DNA of 29,470 nt from Chloroflexi bacterium UBA4736 (GCA_002404015.1 DHIW01000060.1:8179-37648), one strand, 5' to 3'; counted from the first letter of the stretch, positions 14,352 through 21,063 are shown. Program-made: numbers and translations. Notes: generated from the letters alone by a model not told the origin.

Positions 14352-15253
14352 CCGTGCAGGGCGTCGGCGTTGAGAGCGTTCTGCAGCGCGATCAGCTGGG
14401 CCACCTGCCAGTCCTGGAAGGTGGCGGTCTCGGGCTGCATCGTTTCCGACACACCGACTACCGGGATGTCGTTGGCGGCCGCCAACCGCTTGACGTTCGT
14501 GGTGACCGCCGTCGCGGTCTGGACGTTGTAGATGAGCGCCTTGACCTGCTTCCGGGCGATCTGCTCCTGGAAAGTCACCACCGCATCGGCCGGCGGATCG
14601 TTGCCTTCGGCCACCGCCGCCATGAATGCCGGGGGCGAGACCAGGTTCAGGCCGAGGGCCCTCGCCATGTAGACGAAAATGCTCTCGGTCGAGCCGATCG
14701 GACGGCCGCTGAACTTCTGCTTGATCTCCGCGATGCGGTCCGAGTAGGGCTTCAACCCGGCTGCAAATGCCGCCCGCCGCTGGTCGAAGTAGGCGGCGTC
14801 GGCAGGGTCCAGGGACTTATACGTGGCCGTGATCCGGTCCGCGACCGACACGACGTAGCCGGGTTCGTACCAGAAGTGCGGGTTGTCGCCCTGCTTCTTG
14901 CCGAGCAGCTGGGCCACGTCCACGAGCTGCCGGTTGGCGCTCCTGTTGGCCGCCAGAAGCTTCTGTCCCCAATCGTCATAGCCGGCGCCGTTCAAGACCA
15001 CCAGGTTGGCGTCGGCGAAGGCCCGGGCGTCGTTGGGGTTGCTCTCGTACAGGTGGGGGTCGGCGTTGGGGTCGCTGACCACGCTCTGCACGGACGTCTT
15101 CGAGCCCCCCAGCTGGGACGCCACGCTGCCCCAGAAGTTCTCACCGGTGACCACTTTGAGAGCGCCCCCACTGGGCGAGATGCCGGCGAGCGACCCGTTG
15201 CAGGCTGTGGCAAGGACGACAGCCACCACTCCCAACATCAGTGACCGAACCAC
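14348..15253 (-). CDS. Metal ABC transporter substrate-binding lipoprotein (cluster 9)
   Basis: A 301-residue ZnuA/TroA-family binding protein anchored by a lipid. The GTG at 15253 is preceded by GGAGG at 7-nt spacing and opens a signal peptide ending in the lipobox LATAC (Cys18). Longer frames to 15382 are not needed. Metal ligands, judged by motif, are His in DPHLYESNP, His in NPHFWYEP, Glu in STESIFVYMARALGL and Glu in GVSETMQPE. Zinc proteins normally have His at the third site; Glu there is typical of manganese/iron binders such as PsaA. There is no His-rich loop. Manganese or iron is therefore as likely as zinc. The gene heads the importer operon and is divergent from a Fur-family regulator across a repeat-bearing operator. 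Confidence 0.92.
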   Translation of the reverse strand: MVRSLMLGVVAVVLATACNGSLAGISPSGGALKVVTGENFWGSVASQLGGSKTSVQSVVSDPNADPHLYESNPNDARAFADANLVVLNGAGYDDWGQKLLAANRSANRQLVDVAQLLGKKQGDNPHFWYEPGYVVSVADRITATYKSLDPADAAYFDQRRAAFAAGLKPYSDRIAEIKQKFSGRPIGSTESIFVYMARALGLNLVSPPAFMAAVAEGNDPPADAVVTFQEQIARKQVKALIYNVQTATAVTTNVKRLAAANDIPVVGVSETMQPETATFQDWQVAQLIALQNALNADALHG

Positions 15254-15294
15254 ACCCCGACCTCCAACCTGCAGGCGGACGAAGGCCCGCCGCG

Positions 15295-15328
15295 ATGCGC
15301 AAGAGTATTGCACAAATGACTTGCGCAA
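15295..15328. promoter_or_regulatory. Tandem operator: three (A/T)TGC(A/G)CAA 8-mers at 13-bp pitch
   Basis: ATGCGCAA (15295-15302), TTGCACAA (15308-15315) and TTGCGCAA (15321-15328) are spaced exactly 13 bp apart between the importer operon (minus) and the Fur-family gene (plus). Each pair also forms a palindrome (TTGCRCAA-N5-TTGYGCAA). The layout recalls the TTGC-type Nur box of streptomycetes (from memory). It most likely binds the neighbouring Fur-family regulator. Confidence 0.6.
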
Positions 15329-15347
15329 ATAGGATGCACGACTCCGG

Positions 15348-15353
15348 TATAGT
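15348..15353 (+). promoter_or_regulatory. -10 element of the Fur-family gene (leaderless start)
   Basis: TATAGT ends 6 nt before the GTG start at 15360, so transcription should begin at or next to the start codon. The last operator 8-mer ends 19 nt upstream of the hexamer, overlapping the -35 zone. That suits autorepression. Confidence 0.55.
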
Positions 15354-15359
15354 CGTCCG

Positions 15360-15758
15360 GTGGCGCGCCCCAGCCCTGTCACCGACGCGGTACGCGGCCT
15401 GTTCCTGGCCCACGAGCGCCACGCCTGGTCGCTCGACGAGCTTCACGAGTCGGTTCGCGTCAGCCTGGGCTCGGCCGACTACTCCACCGTCTTCCGGGCC
15501 GTCTCATCTCTCGAGCGCGAGGGTCTCATCGATCGAATCGAGCTGGGCGACGGCAAGGCCCACTACGAGATCCGCGACGAGCACCACGAGCACGTCCGCT
15601 GCGATTCCTGCGGCCGGGTCGCCGAGGTCCCGGGCTGCGTCCTGGACGGCGCCAGCGCCGGCGTGCGCGCCACCACCGGCTTCGTGGTGACCAGCCATCA
15701 GATCGTTTTCACGGGGCTCTGCGCGGAGTGCGCCAGCGCTCGCACCGCCCGGCTCTGA
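15360..15758 (+). CDS. Fur-family metal-responsive transcriptional regulator
   Basis: A 132-residue Fur/Zur/Nur-type repressor. The winged-helix N-terminal half includes VRVSLGSADYSTVFRAVSSLEREGLIDRI. The dimerisation half holds the regulatory-site motif HHEHVRCDSCG and a second Cys pair in LCAECAS, together making two CxxC pairs for structural zinc. The GTG at 15360 follows TATAGT by 6 nt with no room for a Shine-Dalgarno sequence, indicating a leaderless transcript. It is divergent from the metal importer with the tandem operator between, so it probably controls both. Whether it senses Zn, Mn, Ni or Fe cannot be read from the sequence. The downstream neighbour, arsC, is convergent with a 15-nt gap. 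Confidence 0.92.
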   Translation: MARPSPVTDAVRGLFLAHERHAWSLDELHESVRVSLGSADYSTVFRAVSSLEREGLIDRIELGDGKAHYEIRDEHHEHVRCDSCGRVAEVPGCVLDGASAGVRATTGFVVTSHQIVFTGLCAECASARTARL

Positions 15759-15773
15759 CGACGCGAGCCTGAA

Positions 15774-16184
15774 CTACAGGTCCAGGCTTGCCATCAGCTC
15801 CCTGACCTTGCGCTCGATCTCGTCTCGGATCGGCCGGACAGCCTCGATGGGCCGGCCCGCGGGGTCGTCCAGCTCCCAGTCCTCGTAGCGGCGGCCGGGA
15901 TAGAAAGGGCAGGCGTCACCGCAGCCCATCGTGATGACCACGTCGGCCTGCCGGACGGCTGAATCCTGGAGGAGCTTGGGCCTCTCGCCGGTGACGTCGA
16001 GGCCGACCTCGGCCATCGCCTGGACCGCGACCGGGTTCACCAGGTCGGCGGGCTCGCTCCCGGCTGACAGGACCTCGACCCGATCGCCCGCCAGGTGCTT
16101 CAGATAGCCGGCCGCCATCTGGCTGCGGCCCGCGTTGTGCACGCAGACGAACAGGACCGTCGGGCGCTCAGCGCTCGCGCTCAA
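15774..16184 (-). CDS. arsC: Arsenate reductase, thioredoxin-coupled (LMW phosphatase fold)
   Basis: ArsC reduces arsenate to arsenite in the cytoplasm. The 136-residue protein has the low-molecular-weight phosphatase P-loop CVHNAGRS (C-x5-R) near the N-terminus. The redox pair sits in MGCGDACPFYPGR, followed by YEDWELDDPAG, a hallmark of the thioredoxin-coupled class as in Staphylococcus. The start is TTG at 16184, which overlaps the arsM stop codon as TTGA. A much longer frame exists upstream but is the shifted shadow of arsM. It is co-transcribed with arsM, so the arsenite it makes is methylated by its neighbour. Confidence 0.92.
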   Translation of the reverse strand: MSASAERPTVLFVCVHNAGRSQMAAGYLKHLAGDRVEVLSAGSEPADLVNPVAVQAMAEVGLDVTGERPKLLQDSAVRQADVVITMGCGDACPFYPGRRYEDWELDDPAGRPIEAVRPIRDEIERKVRELMASLDL

Positions 16185-16957
16185 GGCCCGCCAGCCGGTT
16201 TGACGGCCCGGATGTAGGCGCTGCCGATCTTGCCGCCCTCCGGCACCTCGTTGACCTGGTGGATCTCGATCTCCGGGTCGGCGAAGCCGGCCGAGACCAG
16301 GATCTGCCGGTAGTCGTCGACGGGGATCGTGCCGGCGATGCACCCGGCCCAGGCGTCGGCGGCCTTCTTGACGTCTGGCGCCAGCGCCTCCATCTCCACC
16401 ATGTCGGCCACGGCCAGTCGGCCGCCTGGCTTGAGGACCCGGTACGCCTCGCGGATCACGGCGCCCTTGTCGTCGGCGAGGTTGATCACGCAGTTGGAGA
16501 TGACCACGTCCACGGTGGCGGCAGGCAGGGGAATCGCCTCGATCGTCCCCTTCAGGAAGGTGGCGTTCGCCAGCCCCGAGTTGGCTTTGTTGCTCTCGGC
16601 CAGCTGGAGCATCTCGTCGGTCATGTCCACGCCGTAGGCATGACCCTCCGGGCCGACCCGGCGGGCCGACATCAGCACGTCCATCCCGCCGCCACTGCCG
16701 AGGTCGAGCACCGTCTCGCCCGGCTTCAGCTGCGCCAGCGTGGTGGGGTTGCCGCACCCCATGCTGACCGACTGCGCCAGGCCAATCTGGACCAGGTCCT
16801 GGTCGGTGTAGCCGGTGGTCAGGCTGATCCCGGTGGCGTCGTCTGCGGCTGAGCAGCAGCTCTCGGAACTGCTCGAGCAACATCCGCCGCCGTCCGCGCT
16901 CATCCTGGTGGCCGCGGCGGCGTAGCGCTCCCGCACGGCCTTCTGAACGTCACTCAT
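16181..16957 (-). CDS. arsM: Arsenite S-adenosylmethionine methyltransferase
   Basis: ArsM methylates arsenite to mono-, di- and trimethyl species, the last being volatile. The 258-residue protein has an N-terminal CC..CC cluster (about residues 26-35) and the ArsM signature TTGYTDQDLVQIGLAQSVSMGCGNPTT (GYT..GCGNP). The SAM-binding motif I is VLDLGSGGGMDVL, followed by GVDMTDEML. Two further cysteines in ISNCVINL and WAGCIAGTI match the arsenite-binding Cys pair of the family. The ATG at 16957 has a strong GGAGG 5 nt upstream, so the longer frame to 17011 is rejected. It is divergent from arsR and coupled to arsC by TTGA. Confidence 0.95.
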   Translation of the reverse strand: MSDVQKAVRERYAAAATRMSADGGGCCSSSSESCCSAADDATGISLTTGYTDQDLVQIGLAQSVSMGCGNPTTLAQLKPGETVLDLGSGGGMDVLMSARRVGPEGHAYGVDMTDEMLQLAESNKANSGLANATFLKGTIEAIPLPAATVDVVISNCVINLADDKGAVIREAYRVLKPGGRLAVADMVEMEALAPDVKKAADAWAGCIAGTIPVDDYRQILVSAGFADPEIEIHQVNEVPEGGKIGSAYIRAVKPAGGP

Positions 16958-16972
16958 GGTCGCCTCCAATGG

Positions 16973-17039
16973 ATCGACGGGTTTCGATGGCTGCACAATA
17001 GCACAACGCATCGACGTTTGCGAATGGGTCTGCTAACAT
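16973..17039 (+). promoter_or_regulatory. arsR promoter and repeat pair, probable ArsR operator
   Basis: Upstream of arsR, TCGACG (17011-17016) and TAACAT (17034-17039) form a -35/-10 pair with a 17-nt spacer; the -10 ends 6 nt before the GTG. Two related 18-mers beginning ATCGACG (16973-16990 and 17010-17027; 12 of 18 bases alike) lie in the arsM/arsR gap. The first contains ATCGA-N6-TCGAT. They are candidates for ArsR binding sites controlling both directions. Confidence 0.5.
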
Positions 17040-17045
17040 GGGCTG

Positions 17046-17393
17046 GTGACGCTGAAGGAACTGCCTGTCGCTCGCGAGCGGGGTACCTGCTGCGAGCTTC
17101 CGGTCAGCGTGGACCCGGAGTGGGCGTCCAGCCAGGCCGATCTGCTCAAGGCGCTGGCCGATCCCACCCGGCTGATCATGGTCGCGGCTCTCCGAAAGGC
17201 TGAGGAGCCGGTCTGCATCTGCGACTTCACGGCCGCGCTCAGCCTGAGCCAGCCCACCATCAGCCACCACATGGCCAAGCTGCGCGAGGCCGGCCTGGTG
17301 AAATCGGAAAAGCGCGGCATCTGGGTCTACTACCGCCTGAACAACAGCCTGCCCCCGATGGCGGCCAGCCTGCTGAACGCCCTTCTCAACTGA
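17046..17393 (+). CDS. arsR: ArsR/SmtB-family arsenic-responsive repressor
   Basis: A 115-residue winged-helix repressor. The metal-sensing CxC of classical ArsR is present as EPVCICDF at the start of the recognition region, followed by LSLSQPTISHHMAKLREAGLV and the wing KRGIWVYYRL. A CC pair near the N-terminus (GTCCELP) may add thiol ligands. The CxC plus the divergent arsM-arsC operon makes arsenite the expected inducer. The GTG start at 17046 lies 6 nt after TAACAT, which implies a leaderless mRNA; no Shine-Dalgarno sequence is possible there. Confidence 0.94.
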   Translation: MTLKELPVARERGTCCELPVSVDPEWASSQADLLKALADPTRLIMVAALRKAEEPVCICDFTAALSLSQPTISHHMAKLREAGLVKSEKRGIWVYYRLNNSLPPMAASLLNALLN

Positions 17394-17402
17394 CACCGTC
17401 GC

Positions 17403-17408
17403 GATAAT
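17403..17408 (+). promoter_or_regulatory. -10 element of the methyltransferase gene (leaderless start)
   Basis: GATAAT ends 6 nt before the GTG at 17415, the same spacing as at fur, arsR and the acyl-CoA dehydrogenase gene. No good -35 was found, so the gene may also be read through from arsR. Confidence 0.45.
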
Positions 17409-17414
17409 TCGGGC

Positions 17415-18068
17415 GTGAGCGACTGCTGTACGCCCAAGGGTTACCAGCAGGTCTTCAGCCGGGAGAACGCGCAAGCGCAGGCCAGGCGCTATCGGCGCCG
17501 GGGCCTCGATCGGATTTCCCGGCGCATCGTGAAACTCTTGCTGGAGCAGGGCGTCGAAGGCCGGACGCTGCTCGAGGTCGGCGGCGGCATCGGGGCCATC
17601 CAGCTCGAGCTCCTGAAGGCGGGGGCGGCCCGGGCGGTGAGCATCGAGCTGACACCCACGTACGAGGACGCCGCACTCGAGCTCTTGCGCCGGGCCGGGT
17701 TGGAAGATCGGGTGGAGCGCCGGGTGATGGATTTCGCCGGGGCCGGCGCCGAGGTCGAGGCCGCGGACATCGTCATCCTCAACCGGGTCGTCTGCTGCTA
17801 CCCGGACATGCCGAGGCTGGCCGGCGCCGCAGCCGGCCGTGCCCGAGGCAGGATAGTGCTGAGCCTGCCCAACGAGAGGTGGTGGACTCGCCTCGGGGTC
17901 GCCGTAACCAACCTCGGCTGCCGCGTTGGGCGGCGGCAGTTTCGCGTCTTCCTGCACCCGCCGGACCAGGTGCTGGCCGCGCTCGCCGAGCACGAGCTGA
18001 GGACAGTGGTCGACCAGCCGGGCCTTATCTGGCAGGTCGCGGCGCTGGAGCGGCCGGCCGCTTCCTGA
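17415..18068 (+). CDS. SAM-dependent methyltransferase of unknown substrate
   Basis: A 217-residue class I methyltransferase. The start is SDCCTPKGYQQVFS, and motif I is TLLEVGGGIGAIQLELL, followed by SIELTP and a second conserved block ILNRVVCCYPDMPRL. The overall pattern recalls the BchM-like methyltransferases that occur widely in actinobacteria without a known substrate. It lacks the ArsM cysteine pattern, so a role on arsenic is not supported despite its position 21 nt after arsR. The GTG start at 17415 has GATAAT 6 nt upstream. It converges on the VOC pseudogene with a 3-nt gap. Confidence 0.8.
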   Translation: MSDCCTPKGYQQVFSRENAQAQARRYRRRGLDRISRRIVKLLLEQGVEGRTLLEVGGGIGAIQLELLKAGAARAVSIELTPTYEDAALELLRRAGLEDRVERRVMDFAGAGAEVEAADIVILNRVVCCYPDMPRLAGAAAGRARGRIVLSLPNERWWTRLGVAVTNLGCRVGRRQFRVFLHPPDQVLAALAEHELRTVVDQPGLIWQVAALERPAAS

Positions 18069-18071
18069 GAC

Positions 18072-18486
18072 TCAGGCCTTTCGTGCCTCTCCGCGGTAGG
18101 TGCCGAACGACCAGCGGTTGCCTTCGGGGTCACGGACGTAGAAGTCGCGCGATCCGTAGCCGGTGTCGTGAAGGCCGTTCAGAACCTCCGCCCCGGCCGC
18201 CGTAGCCCTGGCGAACTGCCCGTCCGGGTCGTCGGTGACGACGTAGGCGCCGAAGGTTCCCAGGCGCCAGCGGCCACTGGTCCTCGGGGCCGGGTTCGTG
18301 AGCGGAGCCGAGCATGATCCCACCACCGGCAGGCCAGGACAGCTGGGCGTGGCTGACGTGATCGCCTTCGCCGTACACGACGGTCTCTTCAAAGCCGAAG
18401 GCGTCGACCAGGAAGCGGATGAGGGCGCGCGCGTCGGGTGCGCGCAGGGTCGGCCAGACCTGCGGTGGAGGCGGGGCTTCATTCAT
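18072..18486 (-). pseudogene. VOC (glyoxalase-like) protein, frameshifted
   Basis: The N-terminal half reads in one frame (MNEAPPPPQVWPTLRAPDAR to GPEDQWPLAPG) and the C-terminal half in another (TFGAYVVTDDPDGQFARATA to RDPEGNRWSFGTYRG). Removing one base from the CCC at 18259-18261 restores a continuous glyoxalase/bleomycin-resistance-type protein of about 137 residues. No slippery heptamer is present, so programmed shifting is unlikely. The ATG at 18486 overlaps the stop codon of the upstream AraC-type gene (ATGA), so the two formed an operon; both are broken. A single sequencing error could explain this lesion alone. Confidence 0.8.
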
Positions 18487-19350
18487 ACGGCCAACTCTGC
18501 CAGCGGGTCCCAGTCCGCGTCTTGGACGTTTCGGAACTCGTCTGCCAGCCATCGGCTCGGCGGACTCCCGGCCAGCTCCCCGAAGTCGCGGGCCAGATGG
18601 GCCTGGTCGTAGTAGCCACAGGTGGCGGCCAGGTCCGCCAGACCCGGCCCGCCCCCGGCCGCCGCACGGGTCTGCAATAAGCGTCGCGCGCGGTCGAAAC
18701 GGATGACCCGGGCAGCAGCCTTGGGACTGAGCCCGATCTCCGCGCGGAACTGCTCGCGCAGATGGCGGCTGCTCCAGCCCACCTGCCGAGAGAGTTCCTC
18801 GACTCCGGCGCCGCCGCCCGAGGCCTGGAGGCGGCGCCAGGCCCGCACGAGCTGCGCGGGCGGTGCTCGGTCGAGATCGATCTGCCGCAGGAGCAGCCGG
18901 TCCAGGATGGCAAACCGTTCGCTCCGCATGGCGGCCTCCCGCAAGCGTTCGTGCATCTCGGCGGCCAGCGGGCCGAGCACTTCAGCTGCGTGAAGGTCGA
19001 TGTTGGCCAGCTAACCCGCCGGCAGTCCCAGCAGGGCGCGGGCGCCGAGCGGGCTGAGGGCCAGCTGGATCCCACTCTGTCGGCCCTCGTGGGTGATCAG
19101 GGCCGGCGTCGTGTGAAGGCCGCCCACCAGTGAGACGTACTGGCCCGGGCCCTGCCTCGGGTCCGGATGCTCGGACACCGTTAGAGGATCGTCCAAGGTC
19201 ACGATCAGGTCAGGTAGGGCGATGGCAGCCCGCGGTGCCTGGCCGGTTCGAGGCCCGCCTCCCGGTAGCCGGAATACCAGGCGATGAGGGAGCGCAGGGC
19301 AGCCGCCGGCTGCCAGTGCACCGATTCCCTGACTGTATCCGGCGCCTCGC
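18483..19350 (-). pseudogene. AraC-family transcriptional regulator, frameshift plus nonsense codon
   Basis: Three pieces together make a normal AraC protein. The first (near 19340-19210) reads DTVRESVHWQPAAALRSL through YSGYREAGLEPARHRGLPSP. One base is then missing near 19208-19214, and the text continues in another frame as LIVTLDDPLTVSEHPDP to LGARALLGLPAG. There an in-frame TAG (19013-19011) replaces what is GAG (Glu) in relatives of this type, as I recall them. The same frame then runs on as LANIDLHAAEVLGPLA into the C-terminal helix-turn-helix domain (EELSRQVGWSSRHLREQF and LADLAATCGYYDQAHLARDF). The 5' boundary is approximate. The HTH part alone could be translated from an internal start (ATG near 18980). 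It formed an operon with the VOC gene. Confidence 0.8.
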
Positions 19351-19425
19351 AGCCAGCCGCAGGTCGATTGTGCCTCAGTCCGATTGCTGAGTTTGTTACC
19401 CGGCATCGGCCAATGTTGCCAGCCT

Positions 19426-20334
19426 ATGGCCAAGCTGCCCCCGCACTCCGTGCCGAGCAAGTCACCACGGCTCTCGATCGTGGCCAAACCGGTGCGGCAC
19501 TCCATCGCGACCAGGCCGCCGCGGCGGTCCAGCCCGAGAAAGCCGCCAGGGAGCTCGATTGCGATCGTCGACGATCGCATCGAGGTGCGCAAGCTCCTCG
19601 TGATGCGACTGTCGATGGTTCCCGGCCTGCATGTGATCGGGCAGGCGGCCAACGGCGCCGATGCCATCGACCTGGCCACCGAGCAGGCGCCCGACCTGAT
19701 GATCCTGGACCTGAGCATGCCGGTCATGGGCGGTGCCGAGGCGATCCCCCTGCTCCGTGCGGCGGCCCCGCATATGCGGATCGTGGTTTACACGTCGGAT
19801 GTCGACCACGCGGACCTCTCCAAGGGCGCCCGGCCGGACGCGGCGGTGCTCAAGGGCGGCAACCTCGGCGACCTGGTCGCGGTCATCATCGGACTGCTGG
19901 CCGAGGGACCGCTGGACGTTGTCGAGATCGATCTCGGGCACCTTGCGGTGCACGTCGCGGTGGACGCCTTCGACAGCTGGGTGGGCCTGAACGCACGCGT
20001 GCGCGAGGCGCTCGCGACCAAGGGAGATGTCAGCTCGGAATTGCTGGGCGATCTCCCGCTGGACTCTTCGGAACTTCTCTGCCTGATGGGCGTCTTCATG
20101 CAGTTCGGCATGCCTCTCCTGGAGGCGACCGCAGCAGGCGAGCAGGTGGTGCATCTCCATTTCCCCGTGAGGCGCGAAACGGGCGCCGCGGCCCGGCGGG
20201 CGCTGCTCGCCTTGGGCGGTAATGGCACCCTGCGGGCCTTCAACCGGGCCTGGTCCCACACGCCGACGAAGGCGGCGGAAAAGGCGCTCGACCTGGTTGA
20301 CTCCAAGCTCGTCGAGCAGCTGCCGGTTACCTGA
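19426..20334 (+). CDS. Response-regulator receiver protein with unrecognised C-terminal domain
   Basis: The 302-residue protein starts with about 42 basic, Pro/Ser-rich residues. A complete receiver domain follows (about 43-160): IAIVDDRIEVRK, phosphoacceptor Asp in LMILDLSMPVMGG, Thr/Ser in VVYTSD, Lys in AVLKGGN. The remaining 140 residues (VVEIDLGHLAVHVAVDAF to KLVEQLPVT) contain no helix-turn-helix, GGDEF, EAL, kinase or phosphatase motif that I can recognise. They look alpha-helical, with a mid-region LPLDSSELLCLMGVFMQFGMPLLEA. The ATG at 19426 is preceded by no clear Shine-Dalgarno sequence; in-frame GTG 19480 would remove part of the basic N-terminus. There is no histidine kinase nearby, so it is an orphan. 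Confidence 0.75.
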   Translation: MAKLPPHSVPSKSPRLSIVAKPVRHSIATRPPRRSSPRKPPGSSIAIVDDRIEVRKLLVMRLSMVPGLHVIGQAANGADAIDLATEQAPDLMILDLSMPVMGGAEAIPLLRAAAPHMRIVVYTSDVDHADLSKGARPDAAVLKGGNLGDLVAVIIGLLAEGPLDVVEIDLGHLAVHVAVDAFDSWVGLNARVREALATKGDVSSELLGDLPLDSSELLCLMGVFMQFGMPLLEATAAGEQVVHLHFPVRRETGAAARRALLALGGNGTLRAFNRAWSHTPTKAAEKALDLVDSKLVEQLPVT

Positions 20335-20373
20335 TCCACGATCGGGCTCTGCGCCCGAAGTCGGACAGGTCTG

Positions 20374-20772
20374 CTACTTCTTCTCGAGCAGGGCGAGGAT
20401 CCTGTTCTGACCCTCCAGGATCTCAACCGACTGCGACGAGAGCTTGTGGATCGCGTCCAGGGTCTCGTGGTCGGTCTCGGCGCGAGCGTCGCTCGCCGCC
20501 GTCTGGACGTTCTGGCCGACCATGATGGCGACCATCGCCAGAGCCTGGAAAATGCCCCCGACGATCAGCAGCATCAGGGCGAACGGGTAGGGGTCGAAGG
20601 CGATCCAGCCCAGCTTGGAGCCCAGCATCCAGCCGCCTATGAAGATCGCCAGCCCGTAGAAGAACCACATGTTGCCGACGCCCGTCGTGATCAGCACTGC
20701 CAGCCACTTGTTGAACCCGGTGTGAGGGTGGACGTCGTTGGAACGGATCAGCTTGTGCGGCGAAGGGCTCAT
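20374..20772 (-). CDS. DUF1003-like membrane protein
   Basis: A 132-residue membrane protein with two hydrophobic segments (about residues 22-48, KWLAVLITTGVGNMWFFYGL onward, and about 62-85, FALMLLIVGGIFQALAMVAI). A charged, probably coiled-coil C-terminus follows (HETLDAIHKLSSQSVEILEG to LLEKK). The pattern WFFYGLAIFIGGWM followed by PYPFALMLLIVGGIFQA and a cytoplasmic helix resembles the DUF1003 family, whose role is unknown. The ATG at 20772 overlaps the upstream stop codon as ATGA. It converges on the orphan receiver gene with 39 bp between. Confidence 0.75.
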   Translation of the reverse strand: MSPSPHKLIRSNDVHPHTGFNKWLAVLITTGVGNMWFFYGLAIFIGGWMLGSKLGWIAFDPYPFALMLLIVGGIFQALAMVAIMVGQNVQTAASDARAETDHETLDAIHKLSSQSVEILEGQNRILALLEKK

Positions 20773-20984
20773 CGGTTCCTGATCACCCCCAACGAGAGGT
20801 CGATTCGGTCTTCGAGGGCGGCCCACTTCTCGCTCCGCCAGACCTGGCTGAGCAGCTCCTCCAGCTGCGAGTGGAGGTCGGGGGATTCGTAGGAGTCGGG
20901 GCGCAGCTGACGGACGTGTTTCAGGTGGAGCGCTGGAATCGGTGTCTCTTTCTCCCAGGGTGGATGACTCACTGACGACCACAC
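20769..20984 (-). CDS. Small hypothetical protein coupled to the DUF1003-like gene
   Basis: A 71-residue soluble, charged protein with no motif I recognise (HPPWEKETPIPALHLKHVRQ at the start, LGVIRNR at the end). Reality is supported by the exact ATGA overlap with the downstream gene. Two GTG starts are possible: 20984 (as given) and 20972, where the sequence becomes VSHPPWEKETP. A repeat-bearing, less G+C-rich stretch lies directly upstream and probably holds its promoter. Confidence 0.5.
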   Translation of the reverse strand: MWSSVSHPPWEKETPIPALHLKHVRQLRPDSYESPDLHSQLEELLSQVWRSEKWAALEDRIDLSLGVIRNR

Positions 20985-21010
20985 TCGCCCGCAAGTCGTA
21001 AAAGAGTCAG

Positions 21011-21051
21011 TAATAGCCTGAAGTTCGTAGCCTGCAGCTAACTAATAGCCT
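21011..21051 (-). repeat. Three AGGCTA repeats in the gap upstream of the 71-residue gene
   Basis: On the minus strand AGGCTA occurs at 21051-21046, 21033-21028 and 21019-21014; the outer two extend to AGGCTATTA. This gap (20985-21063) is clearly less G+C-rich than its flanks and separates the selenoprotein candidate from the next minus-strand unit. It may be an operator, or simply promoter sequence. Confidence 0.35.
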
Positions 21052-21063
21052 CAGGTCTGCGGT

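Noticed and set aside
15774..16883. arsC read as a protein with a long N-terminal extension
   Set aside because: The extra part is the shifted frame of arsM; only the segment from TTG 16184 is ArsC.
17415..18068. Second arsenic methyltransferase
   Set aside because: It lacks the GYT..GCGNP signature and the ArsM cysteine pattern; only its position next to arsR suggested it.
18259..18261. Programmed frameshift in the VOC gene
   Set aside because: No slippery heptamer or plausible stimulatory element, and the upstream operon gene is also broken.
19011..19013. In-frame TAG in the AraC gene as a possible pyrrolysine codon
   Set aside because: A frameshift lies upstream in the same gene and another in its operon partner, so ordinary decay explains it; Glu is expected there.
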